From: Herpetosiphon gulosus | GTDB taxonomy: Bacteria > Chloroflexota > Chloroflexia > Chloroflexales > Herpetosiphonaceae | Assembly (NCBI RefSeq): GCF_039545135.1 | Contig: NZ_BAABRU010000003.1 | Location: 62,001 to 126,000 of the forward strand | DNA: 64,000 nucleotides | Direction of reading: 5' to 3' | In this document: piece after piece, positions 44,297 to 54,153 of the stretch | Position numbering within the stretch: position 1 is the first letter of the stretch | Layout: the number at the start of each line of letters is the position of its first letter | Position numbers and translations under genes: made by a program | Notes under the pieces: model-generated | Database searches by the model: none | What the model was told of the DNA's origin: nothing | Seen by the model: the letters and a program-made list of their open reading frames with translations, nothing else

Positions 44297-47200
44297 TTAT
44301 TGCAATCGGGCTACTTGCTGCTCAACCCATGGCACGCTATCGAGCAAGGCCATGCCAAGCCATGGCTGGGTTGAATCAAGCGGCAAGACGATTGTGCGTA
44401 GATCCCATAGATCAGCAGTAGTAGCACAATTACGCCATTCGGCTCGAATAATCTGAATACTTTCGGCAATTTGCTGGCGCTCAACATAGTAGTTAATGAT
44501 TTGGTGCAAGAACTTAATCCGTTTCGTCAGCCTAGTAAACCCATGCGAGATCTGATATGCAGCAACGACAGCATCGGTTTGCAGCAATGCTGGAATCAGA
44601 TAATCCAAGGCAGCATCTCTTTCTTCTGATACTTCATCATTGGCAATCAGCGTTTGAGCAAAAGCCAAATCGCCTCGTTGCGCATAGGTCAAAGCAATAG
44701 CATCAAGACTTAAGCGATTAGGCGAAAGCTGGCTTATTTCAGCAATAATCATTTCTAGCATCGCTCGATCATCAACCTTAGCAAAGCCATTGGCGACGAT
44801 TCTTAGGGCTTGGGCACGCTGGAACGGCTCTGAAATAGCCATAGCAAACTGATAGGCTTTGCCCAAAAAATCTAGATGCCCACGCACCCCATAGGACGTA
44901 CAGCTATTGGCTAATACAGTAAATAGCTTATTTGCATAACTACTTGGTGCAATACCATCGGCTAAACCAAGCATATCAGCCAAAAATACCTCAGTATCTG
45001 AATCGGTAGCATGCTGAAGATATTCCATCGCAACATAATGATAGGCAGTAACGTTTGGGGGAGATTGGGCAATGGAATGGGCATACGCTAACCAATCGGC
45101 AAAATCTGGGTAGTTGGCTTGTTGGATATAGGCTCGAGCAATTTGACAAAGCACTTGCACATACCGATATACGGGCAAATCTGGATGCCGCATAGTACGG
45201 ATGGAATCCAATAGGCTGGGAAGATACTGATTGGAACCATAGCTAATCTGGGCAATCGCCAAATCTTTTAGATATTCAAGCACGCTAGCTGGATCGGTGA
45301 TGATCCTCAATACCTCAATTATTTCAACATAACACCCTTCTGCAAGCATAGCTAAGCCATACTCATGCGCTTTGATTATAATCTCGTACAAATTCCATGC
45401 ATACGCCTCAGGTCGGGAGCGGCTCAAGTTAAGCGTCGCATAGGCTTGCTCAATCTGACCATTTTCAGCGTAGGAGCGACTTATTTTTTCAAGGCTATAG
45501 TTCTTCAATTCGAGAATAGTGATTGATTGAGCAAACTTGAGGGCATCAGCCAACATAGCATAGGCAACATAGCTCTTAATTAATATAGGAATGGCAATTT
45601 CTTGATCTATTTCAGTTTGGAGCAATGGTACGAGTTGGCTCGCCTCAGCGATCATAAGCTGACCTTGGGCTTGAAATTCACTCGCCAAAACGGTATCCGC
45701 AAGCTCACATAGAACCCTGATTCGAGAGCGAGGGTTTTCAATCTTTCGCACATGGGTTAATGCTTCAAGCACATAGGTTTGAGCTTGTGAATGATTTTGT
45801 TGCTCAATTGCTTGCCTTAAGAGCATTTGTAACAGTTGGACTGCTAGCTGCGGCTCAGTACTAGCATCAACCATCTGACGAACAAGGTTAATCTCACCAT
45901 GATTAAAGTAGATCGTAGCTTTCTCGAACAACAATGAATATTCAAAGGTTGCTCGCTGACCAATTAATAAGGCGGTTTGAACAACCCGCTCACAGAGATC
46001 TTCATAGCCATAGCGCTTAACATGTTCGGCCAGCCACAGGAACTCCGATATTTGTTCATAGAAAAGCTGCTGATCAATAGTTGTAATTTTAGCCAGTGCT
46101 TCAGCAAAAATACCCCGAGCGTGATCATGCAAGTGCTGACGAGCATAGGTATCGCCAATTTGGATCAAGCTTTTTGCCGAATAATGGCTGCGCTCAATGG
46201 TTTCGAGCGCACGTTGTAGCACCACCAGCGTCTGCTTAATTTGCAAATTTTGCGCATAACTGGTCGCTAGGAGACACAGACTTTCTCGCTTTTTTTCATG
46301 CCCAATAATCAAATCAATCGCTTGCTCAGCCTTGGCAAAATCGGCTTCCTTACAATACCAAGCTGCTAGCGCAGTATATGCCGGATCGCAAGAAAACCCA
46401 TTGGTAATCGTCGTGGTCAACTCGGCTGCAATTGCGATCTTATCATATTTGAGATAGATACAAACAAGTTCACTCCGAAAGTAATCCCTTCGAATCATCG
46501 GATGCAAGCTTTGAGCTTTGGCCAGATTCCCTCGATCAAGGTAGCCACGGATCACTGCCAATACAGCCGCCTTGATTTTTCCGCCTTGCCGTTGGGAGAC
46601 AGCTCTATCAAGGTAGCCACGGATCACTGCCAATACAGCTGCGGGTTGAACAGCATCAGTTAAGCGCTTGCTCAAAGCTCGGGCGTAGGCCAAGAGCGCA
46701 CGGGACTGGCGATAATTGCCAAGCCGCCAAGCAATCGTTGCGAGCACACTCTTAATTTCGACCACATGCTCTGCATCGGCAAATGGTAAGGTTTCGATTA
46801 ACAGTTGCTGGGCCTTAGCAAATTCTCCAATCAACATAAGTGCTTGCGCCAATACCATGGCACTTTTAATGCGATATTGTGCTGTTTGAATCTGACCAAC
46901 CATAATCCAAGCCTGATCAAAATCATGCTGTTTGATAGCGGTGTCGATCAAATAGGCAAGGGTTTTATCACGGCTGATATCCAATGTCAATGTCAATGTG
47001 ATCGGATATGCAAAAGTGAACAAGCCATGGTCAGCATAGGTTCTTGCAACGCGGCACAATCCAAAATCACGCCCTTCGGGATTGCGGATACTCCGCGCCG
47101 TTTGCTCCATACGTTGGAGGATTTTCAAGCCTAGCTCAGGCTCAGCATACTGAATGACTCGCGACCATAACACGACTTGCCGTGTTCGAACGGAACAAAT

Positions 47201-48676
47201 ATCAATTTGGGCCAACGCTTCGGATAAACGGCCAACGGCTGCCAAAATCACAAACAGATCGTCGTGCCAATGATCGGCATGGGCAGTGAGGCTGGTGCGC
47301 AGCAGGCTATAACGCCACAAACGTGGCAACAATTCAAACTGCTGTTCGATGCTCTGACCAGCGGCAATTACGCTCTCGCGAGCACGATCCAAATCCAAGC
47401 CATACAAGCGCGTGCTTGGCTCAAAGCGCACTTTCTGCTCGCCATACTCGCCCGCATCGATCACTTGCCATAGTTCTTCCCAGTGTTCCGCCAAATGCAA
47501 ATGGGTGATGAAATGCTGACGGCCATACCAGCGCCGTGCCTGTTCGAGCGATTCAGCACTATCCTGCCAAATCTGATCAAGCGCTGTGCCACACCATTGC
47601 GCCATCCGTCCATGCCACACTTGCAATTCTGGCTGGGTAAATTCGTGGTCGATCAGAAAATCGTGAAACAACAAATGACGCAGGGCCACACGTTGATCAG
47701 CGGCGGTGCTGACCCAATCGCCCATCAGGGGCAGTGCGTCGGCAATGGCATCAACGGGTTGTTCAATAATCGCCGCAAGCACGGCGGGCTGGAGCGGTTC
47801 TTGGGTCACCAACAACACCGCCAATACTGGGCGAATCAGCGGTTGCCATTGCTTCGGTGCCGTCTGTTCGATCCGCCCAAGGCTCAGGCGAAAGAGCTTG
47901 GTCGAGTCAGCGCTAGCCTGATCGAGCAAATCCAGCAATTCGGTTGCTGAAGGTTGGCGCATCAGCGTGGCTGCCAGTTCGACCAACAAGGCATTGCCCT
48001 TGACTGATTGGGCTAAACCGTACAACAATGCTGACTCAAACGTCGGCTGCACCTGCTGCCAACGGCGGATCGCATCAGCGGCGCTCAATGGTGGAACCTG
48101 ATAAACGACCCCGTGTTCAAGCGCTAAACTGTCGATCGTCTCGTTGGGTCGCGAGCCAAGCACCATCACGATGCCAGGCGGCAGTTGCAACGGCAAAAAG
48201 CTAATATCGCGGGTTCCATCTACCTCAGGCTGCAATTGATCCAACCCATCGAGATAGATCGTTTCGCTGATGCCACGCGCCGAGAGTGTTTGTAATAGCT
48301 GGCCAAATTCGAGGCGCAAGGCCGGGTAGCTGTCGGCAGGAAAATAGTTGCTCGTTAGATTGTGTTTGAGCATGAGTTGAGCCACCACGCTCCGCAGCAC
48401 GTCGAGTTGGTAGGCGCGGCCTGGGGTGAGCGCAATAAAATGTTGTGGGGTTTGGGCCAGCCCAGCATTCACAATTAGTTGGGCGATCAGGCTACTTTTG
48501 CCAGCCCCAGCCTCGCCCGTGACCAACACATAGCCACCTGTTGCACGGGTTTGGTCGATTAATGCTCGAATCGCGGCTTGTTCGGCTTCTCGGCCAACGA
48601 AGCCTGTGAGCCGCAGCTGCAACAAACGGGCGCTTTCACGCTGGTTGGCCGCTTCATGTAAAACTTGAGCGTTCAT
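44297..48676 (-). CDS. Large P-loop ATPase with TPR-like helical repeats
   Basis: A 1459-aa cytoplasmic protein. The AAA/NACHT-type ATPase is N-terminal: GFVGREAEQAAIRALID then Walker A VTGEAGAGKSSLIAQ (about residues 52-66) and Walker B TIYLDGLDQL (about 145). The remaining 1000 residues are helical repeats of TPR type, about one per 35 residues (LLIETLPFADAEHVVEIKS and similar). No effector domain is present at either end, so it may be a sensor or scaffold. Start ATG 48676 has AGAGG upstream. Direct repeats flank the whole gene. An in-frame duplication of 24 residues is at 46535-46639. Confidence 0.8.
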   Translation of the reverse strand: MNAQVLHEAANQRESARLLQLRLTGFVGREAEQAAIRALIDQTRATGGYVLVTGEAGAGKSSLIAQLIVNAGLAQTPQHFIALTPGRAYQLDVLRSVVAQLMLKHNLTSNYFPADSYPALRLEFGQLLQTLSARGISETIYLDGLDQLQPEVDGTRDISFLPLQLPPGIVMVLGSRPNETIDSLALEHGVVYQVPPLSAADAIRRWQQVQPTFESALLYGLAQSVKGNALLVELAATLMRQPSATELLDLLDQASADSTKLFRLSLGRIEQTAPKQWQPLIRPVLAVLLVTQEPLQPAVLAAIIEQPVDAIADALPLMGDWVSTAADQRVALRHLLFHDFLIDHEFTQPELQVWHGRMAQWCGTALDQIWQDSAESLEQARRWYGRQHFITHLHLAEHWEELWQVIDAGEYGEQKVRFEPSTRLYGLDLDRARESVIAAGQSIEQQFELLPRLWRYSLLRTSLTAHADHWHDDLFVILAAVGRLSEALAQIDICSVRTRQVVLWSRVIQYAEPELGLKILQRMEQTARSIRNPEGRDFGLCRVARTYADHGLFTFAYPITLTLTLDISRDKTLAYLIDTAIKQHDFDQAWIMVGQIQTAQYRIKSAMVLAQALMLIGEFAKAQQLLIETLPFADAEHVVEIKSVLATIAWRLGNYRQSRALLAYARALSKRLTDAVQPAAVLAVIRGYLDRAVSQRQGGKIKAAVLAVIRGYLDRGNLAKAQSLHPMIRRDYFRSELVCIYLKYDKIAIAAELTTTITNGFSCDPAYTALAAWYCKEADFAKAEQAIDLIIGHEKKRESLCLLATSYAQNLQIKQTLVVLQRALETIERSHYSAKSLIQIGDTYARQHLHDHARGIFAEALAKITTIDQQLFYEQISEFLWLAEHVKRYGYEDLCERVVQTALLIGQRATFEYSLLFEKATIYFNHGEINLVRQMVDASTEPQLAVQLLQMLLRQAIEQQNHSQAQTYVLEALTHVRKIENPRSRIRVLCELADTVLASEFQAQGQLMIAEASQLVPLLQTEIDQEIAIPILIKSYVAYAMLADALKFAQSITILELKNYSLEKISRSYAENGQIEQAYATLNLSRSRPEAYAWNLYEIIIKAHEYGLAMLAEGCYVEIIEVLRIITDPASVLEYLKDLAIAQISYGSNQYLPSLLDSIRTMRHPDLPVYRYVQVLCQIARAYIQQANYPDFADWLAYAHSIAQSPPNVTAYHYVAMEYLQHATDSDTEVFLADMLGLADGIAPSSYANKLFTVLANSCTSYGVRGHLDFLGKAYQFAMAISEPFQRAQALRIVANGFAKVDDRAMLEMIIAEISQLSPNRLSLDAIALTYAQRGDLAFAQTLIANDEVSEERDAALDYLIPALLQTDAVVAAYQISHGFTRLTKRIKFLHQIINYYVERQQIAESIQIIRAEWRNCATTADLWDLRTIVLPLDSTQPWLGMALLDSVPWVEQQVARLQ
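46535..46639 (-). repeat. In-frame tandem duplication inside the ATPase/TPR gene
   Basis: A 33-bp near-perfect repeat at 46535-46567 and 46607-46639 (one mismatch), period 72 bp. It encodes AVLAVIRGYLDR twice, with AVSQRQGGKIKA between. Confidence 0.85.
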
Positions 48677-49082
48677 CGGTATTATCCTCTCTTCAATTCA
48701 ATATATCGTGCCAGAGCACAAATTTATTTGATTATATGTTCGATCCACGAAGAACACGAAGGGCACGAAGGCTGATTTTTAGCCACGAATCGCCCGAAAA
48801 AGAAGCTGGCTATCCGAGATTCATTGGAAAAACCAATAGCCTAGAGCTGATAACCTAGAGCCATGCATCCTCTGCACCGCTGTATTAAATATCAGGGTTG
48901 GTTGTTGGAGAACGCGCTGGTAATCCAGCAGCATAATCACACCAATCTGTGCTCATCTGTGGCAAAAAACCTAGACTTCGCGCTCCTGGTGGTTTCAACT
49001 CTAGCTCCTGACCCCTAACAACTAATCCCCCATCTCTCAATTCGGCTAAAATATGGCTACCGCCTAGTATGGGAGCCTAGCC
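48677..49082. other. Intergenic region with direct repeat B and a CACGAAGG-type repeat
   Basis: Upstream of the ATPase gene and of the membrane-TPR gene. It holds CCACGAAGAACACGAAGG (near 48748) and direct repeat B. The inverted form of CACGAAGG also occurs in repeat A. No gene is seen. Confidence 0.7.
48870..49001 (+). repeat. Direct repeat B, flanking the 1459-aa ATPase gene
   Basis: Partner of repeat A (44120-44251), offset exactly 4750 bp without gaps. The shared perfect core is 48945-48970. Confidence 0.8.
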
Positions 49083-50222
49083 ATGACCACCAGCAGCAAA
49101 CAGCAAGCTTGGCAAATTGGTTTGATCATCGGTTTTTGGCCGATTGTGCTTTTTGCCCTGTTCAATGATTCGGCTTGGCTCTATGCCCGAGGCTTCAACG
49201 GCCAAATCATCAGCAACATCGCCGCACCGCTCTACTTTGGCTTGATGCTCTATCACTTGCGCCCCGAGCAACGCCTGATCGCCTTGGTGTTTGTGCCATT
49301 TTCGGCGCTGGGCGAATATGTATTTAGCCTGTTGCTTGAGCTTTACAGCTACAAGTTTGAGGCAATTCCGATCTATGTGCCGTTTGGCCATGCAATTTTG
49401 CTCAGCACAGGCTTGTTGATCAGCGAATTGGCTTGGGTCAAGCAGCGCGAACAACGTTTACGCTGGGGGTTATTGCTTGGCCATATCAGTTTGTTTATTG
49501 GCGCATTTTTGCTGTTCCATGATAGCCTGAGTTTGCTGTTTGGGCTGGGGTTCAGCCTGATTGTATTGCTCTATCGTGCTCAATTATTACATTTGATTAT
49601 GGGCTTTTTAGTGCTCTATATCGAGCTATTGGGCACATGGCTCGGCTGTTGGCGCTGGGATCTCAACCCGCTCAATGGATTATTGCACACCACCAATCCC
49701 CCAGTTGGAGCGTTTGTCTGCTATGTGATTGCCGATATTATTGTGATTATGAGCTTGCGCTGGTTGCGCTGGATGCAGGGCTATCGCCGCAACCCACATG
49801 CCAAAGGCTCAGCCGCCTATTATCAACAAAAATTAGCCTTGACCCAACAAATTTATGCCGGAAAGGCTAGTGGTGAGTCAGCAACTAGCAATAATGATGG
49901 CTTTGGCAAAGGCTATGCTTTGGGTACAGTTGGCTTACGTTATGTCGAATTAAATCAATATTCAGCGGCAATTACCTGTTTTGAGCGTACCCGCCAACTA
50001 GCTCAAAGCCGCAACAATCTGGTGATTTTTCATTTGGCAGGCTGGCATCTAGGTCTGTTATTGCTTAAACAAGGCCAAGCGCACGAGGCAATGTTATTAT
50101 TACAAGCGTATGTCAATTATCTTCAAGCAAATAATTCGGCTCAAGCTGAGCATTTTGCAGCACAACTTGCTCAAGCACAGCTTAATACAAGCGATAACTC
50201 ACCTTCAATAATGTCTCGATAG
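49083..50222 (+). CDS. Membrane protein with C-terminal TPRs
   Basis: 379 aa. Seven to eight hydrophobic helices in the first 240 residues (for example GLIIGFWPIVLFALF, WGLLLGHISLFIGAFLLF) precede a cytoplasmic TPR-like region (about 280-370: GYALGTVGLRYVELNQYSAA and LLLKQGQAHEAMLLLQAYV). The domain set is not one I can name. GGGAG lies before the ATG. Its last 41 bp overlap, tail to tail, the end of the large cyclase gene on the other strand. Confidence 0.75.
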   Translation: MTTSSKQQAWQIGLIIGFWPIVLFALFNDSAWLYARGFNGQIISNIAAPLYFGLMLYHLRPEQRLIALVFVPFSALGEYVFSLLLELYSYKFEAIPIYVPFGHAILLSTGLLISELAWVKQREQRLRWGLLLGHISLFIGAFLLFHDSLSLLFGLGFSLIVLLYRAQLLHLIMGFLVLYIELLGTWLGCWRWDLNPLNGLLHTTNPPVGAFVCYVIADIIVIMSLRWLRWMQGYRRNPHAKGSAAYYQQKLALTQQIYAGKASGESATSNNDGFGKGYALGTVGLRYVELNQYSAAITCFERTRQLAQSRNNLVIFHLAGWHLGLLLLKQGQAHEAMLLLQAYVNYLQANNSAQAEHFAAQLAQAQLNTSDNSPSIMSR

Positions 50223-53200
50223 TACTAGGATTGTTTGCTTCACTTAAACCAAGCAAGTCAGGCAAGTTTTGATTTAATTGACGTTTCAACCAAGCATGAC
50301 CATCGCGAAATTCTGGCTCAAAAATCGTATTAAGGCTTGCAATAATTGTTTCAGCCGCTAGCATAAATTGATGAGCAAGCTGGTATTTAAGCAACCCAGC
50401 CGCGACACAGCCAAACCCGACCAAATTTTCAGCCAATCCACGTTGGTCATCAAGCACTAAAAAGCCATGAATACTTTGCTGAAACAAGCCATAGGCCTGA
50501 TAAAAATCACCTGTTCGCAGTGCTAAAAAGCCCATAGCTACTTGCGATTGGGCAATTCCCAAACGATGATTAATCGTGCAACGAACCACAAATGCATCCC
50601 GATGATTGTTCCAGGCAGCCTTAAAATCGCCTAGCGCTGCGTAAGTATTACCTAAATGTGCCAGTGAGATGGCGATTCCGCGTTGGTGTCCAACTTGCCG
50701 TCGATAGATCAAGGCTTGTTCTAACAATTCACGGGTTCGTTGATAATCACCTGATACAAAGACAGCATTAGCCAAATTACTTAACGATTGAGCCATCCCA
50801 CGGATAAAGCCCAGATCACGCCGAATTGTAAAAGCCTCGGTATACAAATGCTCAGCCGTTGTATAATCACCACGATCAAACGCAATAATTCCTAAATCAT
50901 TCAGTGAACTTGCCACAGCAAAAAGATCGCCCGCCTCGCGACGAAGGGCTAAACTTTGCTCCAAAGCATGATAAGCCTCGGCATAACGCCGTTGATCGGA
51001 CAGAATTACGCCCAATTGAAATAAAGCACGGGCCATTCCCAATGGATTGGCGAGTTGTCGCCAATGATCAAGACTTTGCTGCACATAGGCAAGGCCTTGA
51101 TCATAATACCCTTGTTGCCATAAAATATTAGCAATATCAATTAAAACTTCGGCAACACCCTCAGCATTGCCTAGCTTCAAATAACTGGTTCGGGCTTGTT
51201 CCAACCACGTTAGGCCTTGCTCGAACTGACCAAGCTCGCCATAAATCTTGCCAATACTCCAACGCCCTTTAATCGCAGCATCGGCAACAGACGGTAAGGC
51301 TTGAATAATGCTTTGATACGCCTCAATCGCTGCTTGCGGCTTACCAACAATCTGAAGAATCTCACCAATTGGCAATAGGACTGTCCAATGCTCAGCTGCT
51401 GGTAATAAATTGAGGAGTTGACGATAGAACAATAAAGCAGCTTCATTGGCATAAGATTGTTGTGCCAGCTTAGCCGCCTTCCACAAATATTCAATTTTCT
51501 TGCGGTGATTGTCACTGCGCGTAAAGTGATAGCAAATCACATCGAGATAGCTTGGATCATCGGCATAGTGCTGCTCAAGAAAATGGCCAAATTGCTCATG
51601 CAAGGTTGATCGTGTAGCATAGGTTAAACTTTCATAGGTCACTTCATACGTTAACATATGCTTGAAAATATAAGCAATCTCTGGTTCAAAACTATGCTTA
51701 ATTGTTAAATCCATCCGATCAAGTATTTCGAGATCAGTTTGAATTGCTTGATAATCACCAAGCTGTGGATAAACACCCCATAACCAATGGAGTTTAAATA
51801 ACCGCCCGATAATGCTTGCAATTTTGATCGTCAATTGCTGGCGCTCATTGAGTTGATCAATTCTGCTTAAAATTAAGCTCGAAAGGCTGGCGGGCAGTTG
51901 TAGTTTGCTAATAACCGCTGCATCATTCAGATCCAAGCCTTGCGTATGGACATAATTAAGCAATTCTTCGAGATAAAAAGGATTACCCTCAGCTTGGTTG
52001 ATTAAATGGGCAGCCAATGAGCTTGATATCTGTTGCTCACCAAGCCAATGCTGCATTTTATATGCAACCAATTGGCTTGCTTCGCCCTGATCAAATTCAT
52101 GGAGCGTCACGCTACCCCAATATGATAATTGCGGTAAACGCTGACTAATCAACTCATTCTGAATCGTTGGACGATAGCCCAAAATGATGCAAATGGGCAA
52201 GTGTTCAATTACTTGGCTAATTGCCCACAACAAATCAGCCGAAAGTGGGTCGATCCAATGGCAATCTTCTAAAATTAAGATCAGCGGTTGCCGCATTGCC
52301 CGTAGCCGTAAAGCTTGGATTAAAACAGCCTCACGCGCCAATTTTTGCATTTGTGGCTCAAGCAATGCTGTCGTTTCGTTGGCAGGAATCGCCAAATTAA
52401 ATATCGTTCCCAGCAATGGCAAGCGATTAAGGAGGCTTGGATCGATCAGCTCCAGTTGAAAATTTAAAACCCGAATCTGCGTTGCTAGATCCCAATTTGG
52501 TTCAATACAGAAAAAAGCTCGCCAAATTGCATTCCAAACCAAGTACGGGCTATTTTCGCCATAGGCCTCGCATTCCCCGCGATAAATATTCCAGTGCTCC
52601 GGATCAACTTGTTGGAGATAAGCATTGATCAAATGCGATTTGCCAATCCCTGCTTCGCCAACAATCGCCATAATCTGGCCATGGCCTGCGAAGGCTTGCC
52701 CTGTTACACTTAATAATGTTGCTAATTCACTAGCACGCCCGATTAATCGCAGATTACTTGCGACTTCAGGCAAACGGACTGATGCTTCCGCAGCCCGTTG
52801 TTGGAGCGCCATCAGTGCAATTGGTTGCGGCTTGCCTTTGAGCATAACCGCAGGTAAAGCTTGCCAATGAAACTGCGTCTGTGCATGGTTAGCCAACTCC
52901 AGGCTCACCAAAATCTGGTCAGGTTCAGCCTGCTCCATCAAGCGAGCAGCCACATTAATCGAGTCCCCAATCGTTGTATAATCTTGGCGAATAGTCGAAC
53001 CTACTAGCCCACAATAAACCACTCCACTAGTTAGGCCTAAGGCCGATTGATAGCCTAATTGACTGGTTTGCTCACGCACAGCTAAAGCACAATCTAAAAT
53101 CCGCAAAGGATCATCTTCATGGGCAATTGGCGCACCAAATAAGATCATACTTGTGATGCCTTTATCGCCAGCCGTTACATGGCTGATATACCCATCATAC

Positions 53201-54069
53201 TGAGCACTAATTGCCGTGAGCATACTTGCCCATTCGCGCATGCTTGCAAGCCCCTGCGGTGGTTGTTCAATCCGTAGTTGTGCAAATAAGACATACACAA
53301 GCCGATGTTCGTTGATAAATGAGGCCTGATTATCAGATAAACGCTTGGCAATTAATGGATGGATAAACATTTCAGCTCTAGCAGGCAATTGGGCAGGTAA
53401 CAAGCTAGGTTGAGTGATTGATGCTCCAGGTTGGCAGCTTTGGAGCCAATAATAATTATCGTGGGCTTGGACTTCGACATACGGCTGAACAGTATGCCAC
53501 AGCTCAGCCGTTAAACCAATCGCCCCCTCTAGTGCTTGGTTTTCAACCAAACTACTTTCAATTAAAGGTTGTCCCACTAATAATGGCACTAAGCGTTGTT
53601 GTGGAAGACCAGCCATGCCACAGCTAAGCTCACCATGAGCTAACCCAATCTTCATCGTTAAACGAATAGCTGCAAACTCATTGAGTAACGTATTGGTCTG
53701 AAATTGGTTCATCGCTGTTTGAATTGCAAGGCTACAACGCAAAGCTTGCAGGGCAATCGGTATTTGCTGAGGAGTTTCATAGCAAAAAAGCGCAGTCAAT
53801 GCATCACCACTAAAGCCCCAAATAACGCCACCAGCTGTCTGAATCAGCTCGATCATTGCTTCAAAGACTTGGTTTAGCACTAACGTTAACTGCTCGGTGC
53901 CACGAGCACCAAGATCACCAGCTTGATCACTTAATGCTGTAAAGCCCGCAATATCAGCGAACATAACAACCGCATGAAATTGCTGTTCAGCCAAAAGATC
54001 ATTGGGAGATTCCGCCGTATTCAGGAGTTTAAGCAATGGTAGGGGAAGCAATGGCAATAATGATTGCAT
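50182..54069 (-). CDS. sAC-type protein: two cyclase domains, P-loop ATPase, TPRs
   Basis: A 1295-aa protein with the order of mammalian soluble adenylyl cyclase: C1 (about residues 25-220), C2 (about 240-430), P-loop ATPase (Walker A IVGEAGIGKSHLIN, about 466-479; Walker B LILILEDCHWIDP), and TPRs (from about 870). C1 keeps the metal Asp (MFADIAGFTAL, GFSGDALTALF); C2 lost the first (LFAQLRIEQ) but keeps the NxxxR region (DSINVAARL) and DYTTIGDS. Together they can form one composite cyclase site. The start ATG has only a weak ribosome site. No bicarbonate or Ca sensor residues can be confirmed by eye. The 3' end overlaps the neighbour by 41 bp. Confidence 0.88.
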   Translation of the reverse strand: MQSLLPLLPLPLLKLLNTAESPNDLLAEQQFHAVVMFADIAGFTALSDQAGDLGARGTEQLTLVLNQVFEAMIELIQTAGGVIWGFSGDALTALFCYETPQQIPIALQALRCSLAIQTAMNQFQTNTLLNEFAAIRLTMKIGLAHGELSCGMAGLPQQRLVPLLVGQPLIESSLVENQALEGAIGLTAELWHTVQPYVEVQAHDNYYWLQSCQPGASITQPSLLPAQLPARAEMFIHPLIAKRLSDNQASFINEHRLVYVLFAQLRIEQPPQGLASMREWASMLTAISAQYDGYISHVTAGDKGITSMILFGAPIAHEDDPLRILDCALAVREQTSQLGYQSALGLTSGVVYCGLVGSTIRQDYTTIGDSINVAARLMEQAEPDQILVSLELANHAQTQFHWQALPAVMLKGKPQPIALMALQQRAAEASVRLPEVASNLRLIGRASELATLLSVTGQAFAGHGQIMAIVGEAGIGKSHLINAYLQQVDPEHWNIYRGECEAYGENSPYLVWNAIWRAFFCIEPNWDLATQIRVLNFQLELIDPSLLNRLPLLGTIFNLAIPANETTALLEPQMQKLAREAVLIQALRLRAMRQPLILILEDCHWIDPLSADLLWAISQVIEHLPICIILGYRPTIQNELISQRLPQLSYWGSVTLHEFDQGEASQLVAYKMQHWLGEQQISSSLAAHLINQAEGNPFYLEELLNYVHTQGLDLNDAAVISKLQLPASLSSLILSRIDQLNERQQLTIKIASIIGRLFKLHWLWGVYPQLGDYQAIQTDLEILDRMDLTIKHSFEPEIAYIFKHMLTYEVTYESLTYATRSTLHEQFGHFLEQHYADDPSYLDVICYHFTRSDNHRKKIEYLWKAAKLAQQSYANEAALLFYRQLLNLLPAAEHWTVLLPIGEILQIVGKPQAAIEAYQSIIQALPSVADAAIKGRWSIGKIYGELGQFEQGLTWLEQARTSYLKLGNAEGVAEVLIDIANILWQQGYYDQGLAYVQQSLDHWRQLANPLGMARALFQLGVILSDQRRYAEAYHALEQSLALRREAGDLFAVASSLNDLGIIAFDRGDYTTAEHLYTEAFTIRRDLGFIRGMAQSLSNLANAVFVSGDYQRTRELLEQALIYRRQVGHQRGIAISLAHLGNTYAALGDFKAAWNNHRDAFVVRCTINHRLGIAQSQVAMGFLALRTGDFYQAYGLFQQSIHGFLVLDDQRGLAENLVGFGCVAAGLLKYQLAHQFMLAAETIIASLNTIFEPEFRDGHAWLKRQLNQNLPDLLGLSEANNPSTIETLLKVSYRLY

Positions 54070-54153
54070 AGTAAAGCCCTAGTAGGATGATCATCGCTGT
54101 GTATAAGCATCCTAGCATACCTATACAAAAATAGCATCCCTAGATCTTGACCG

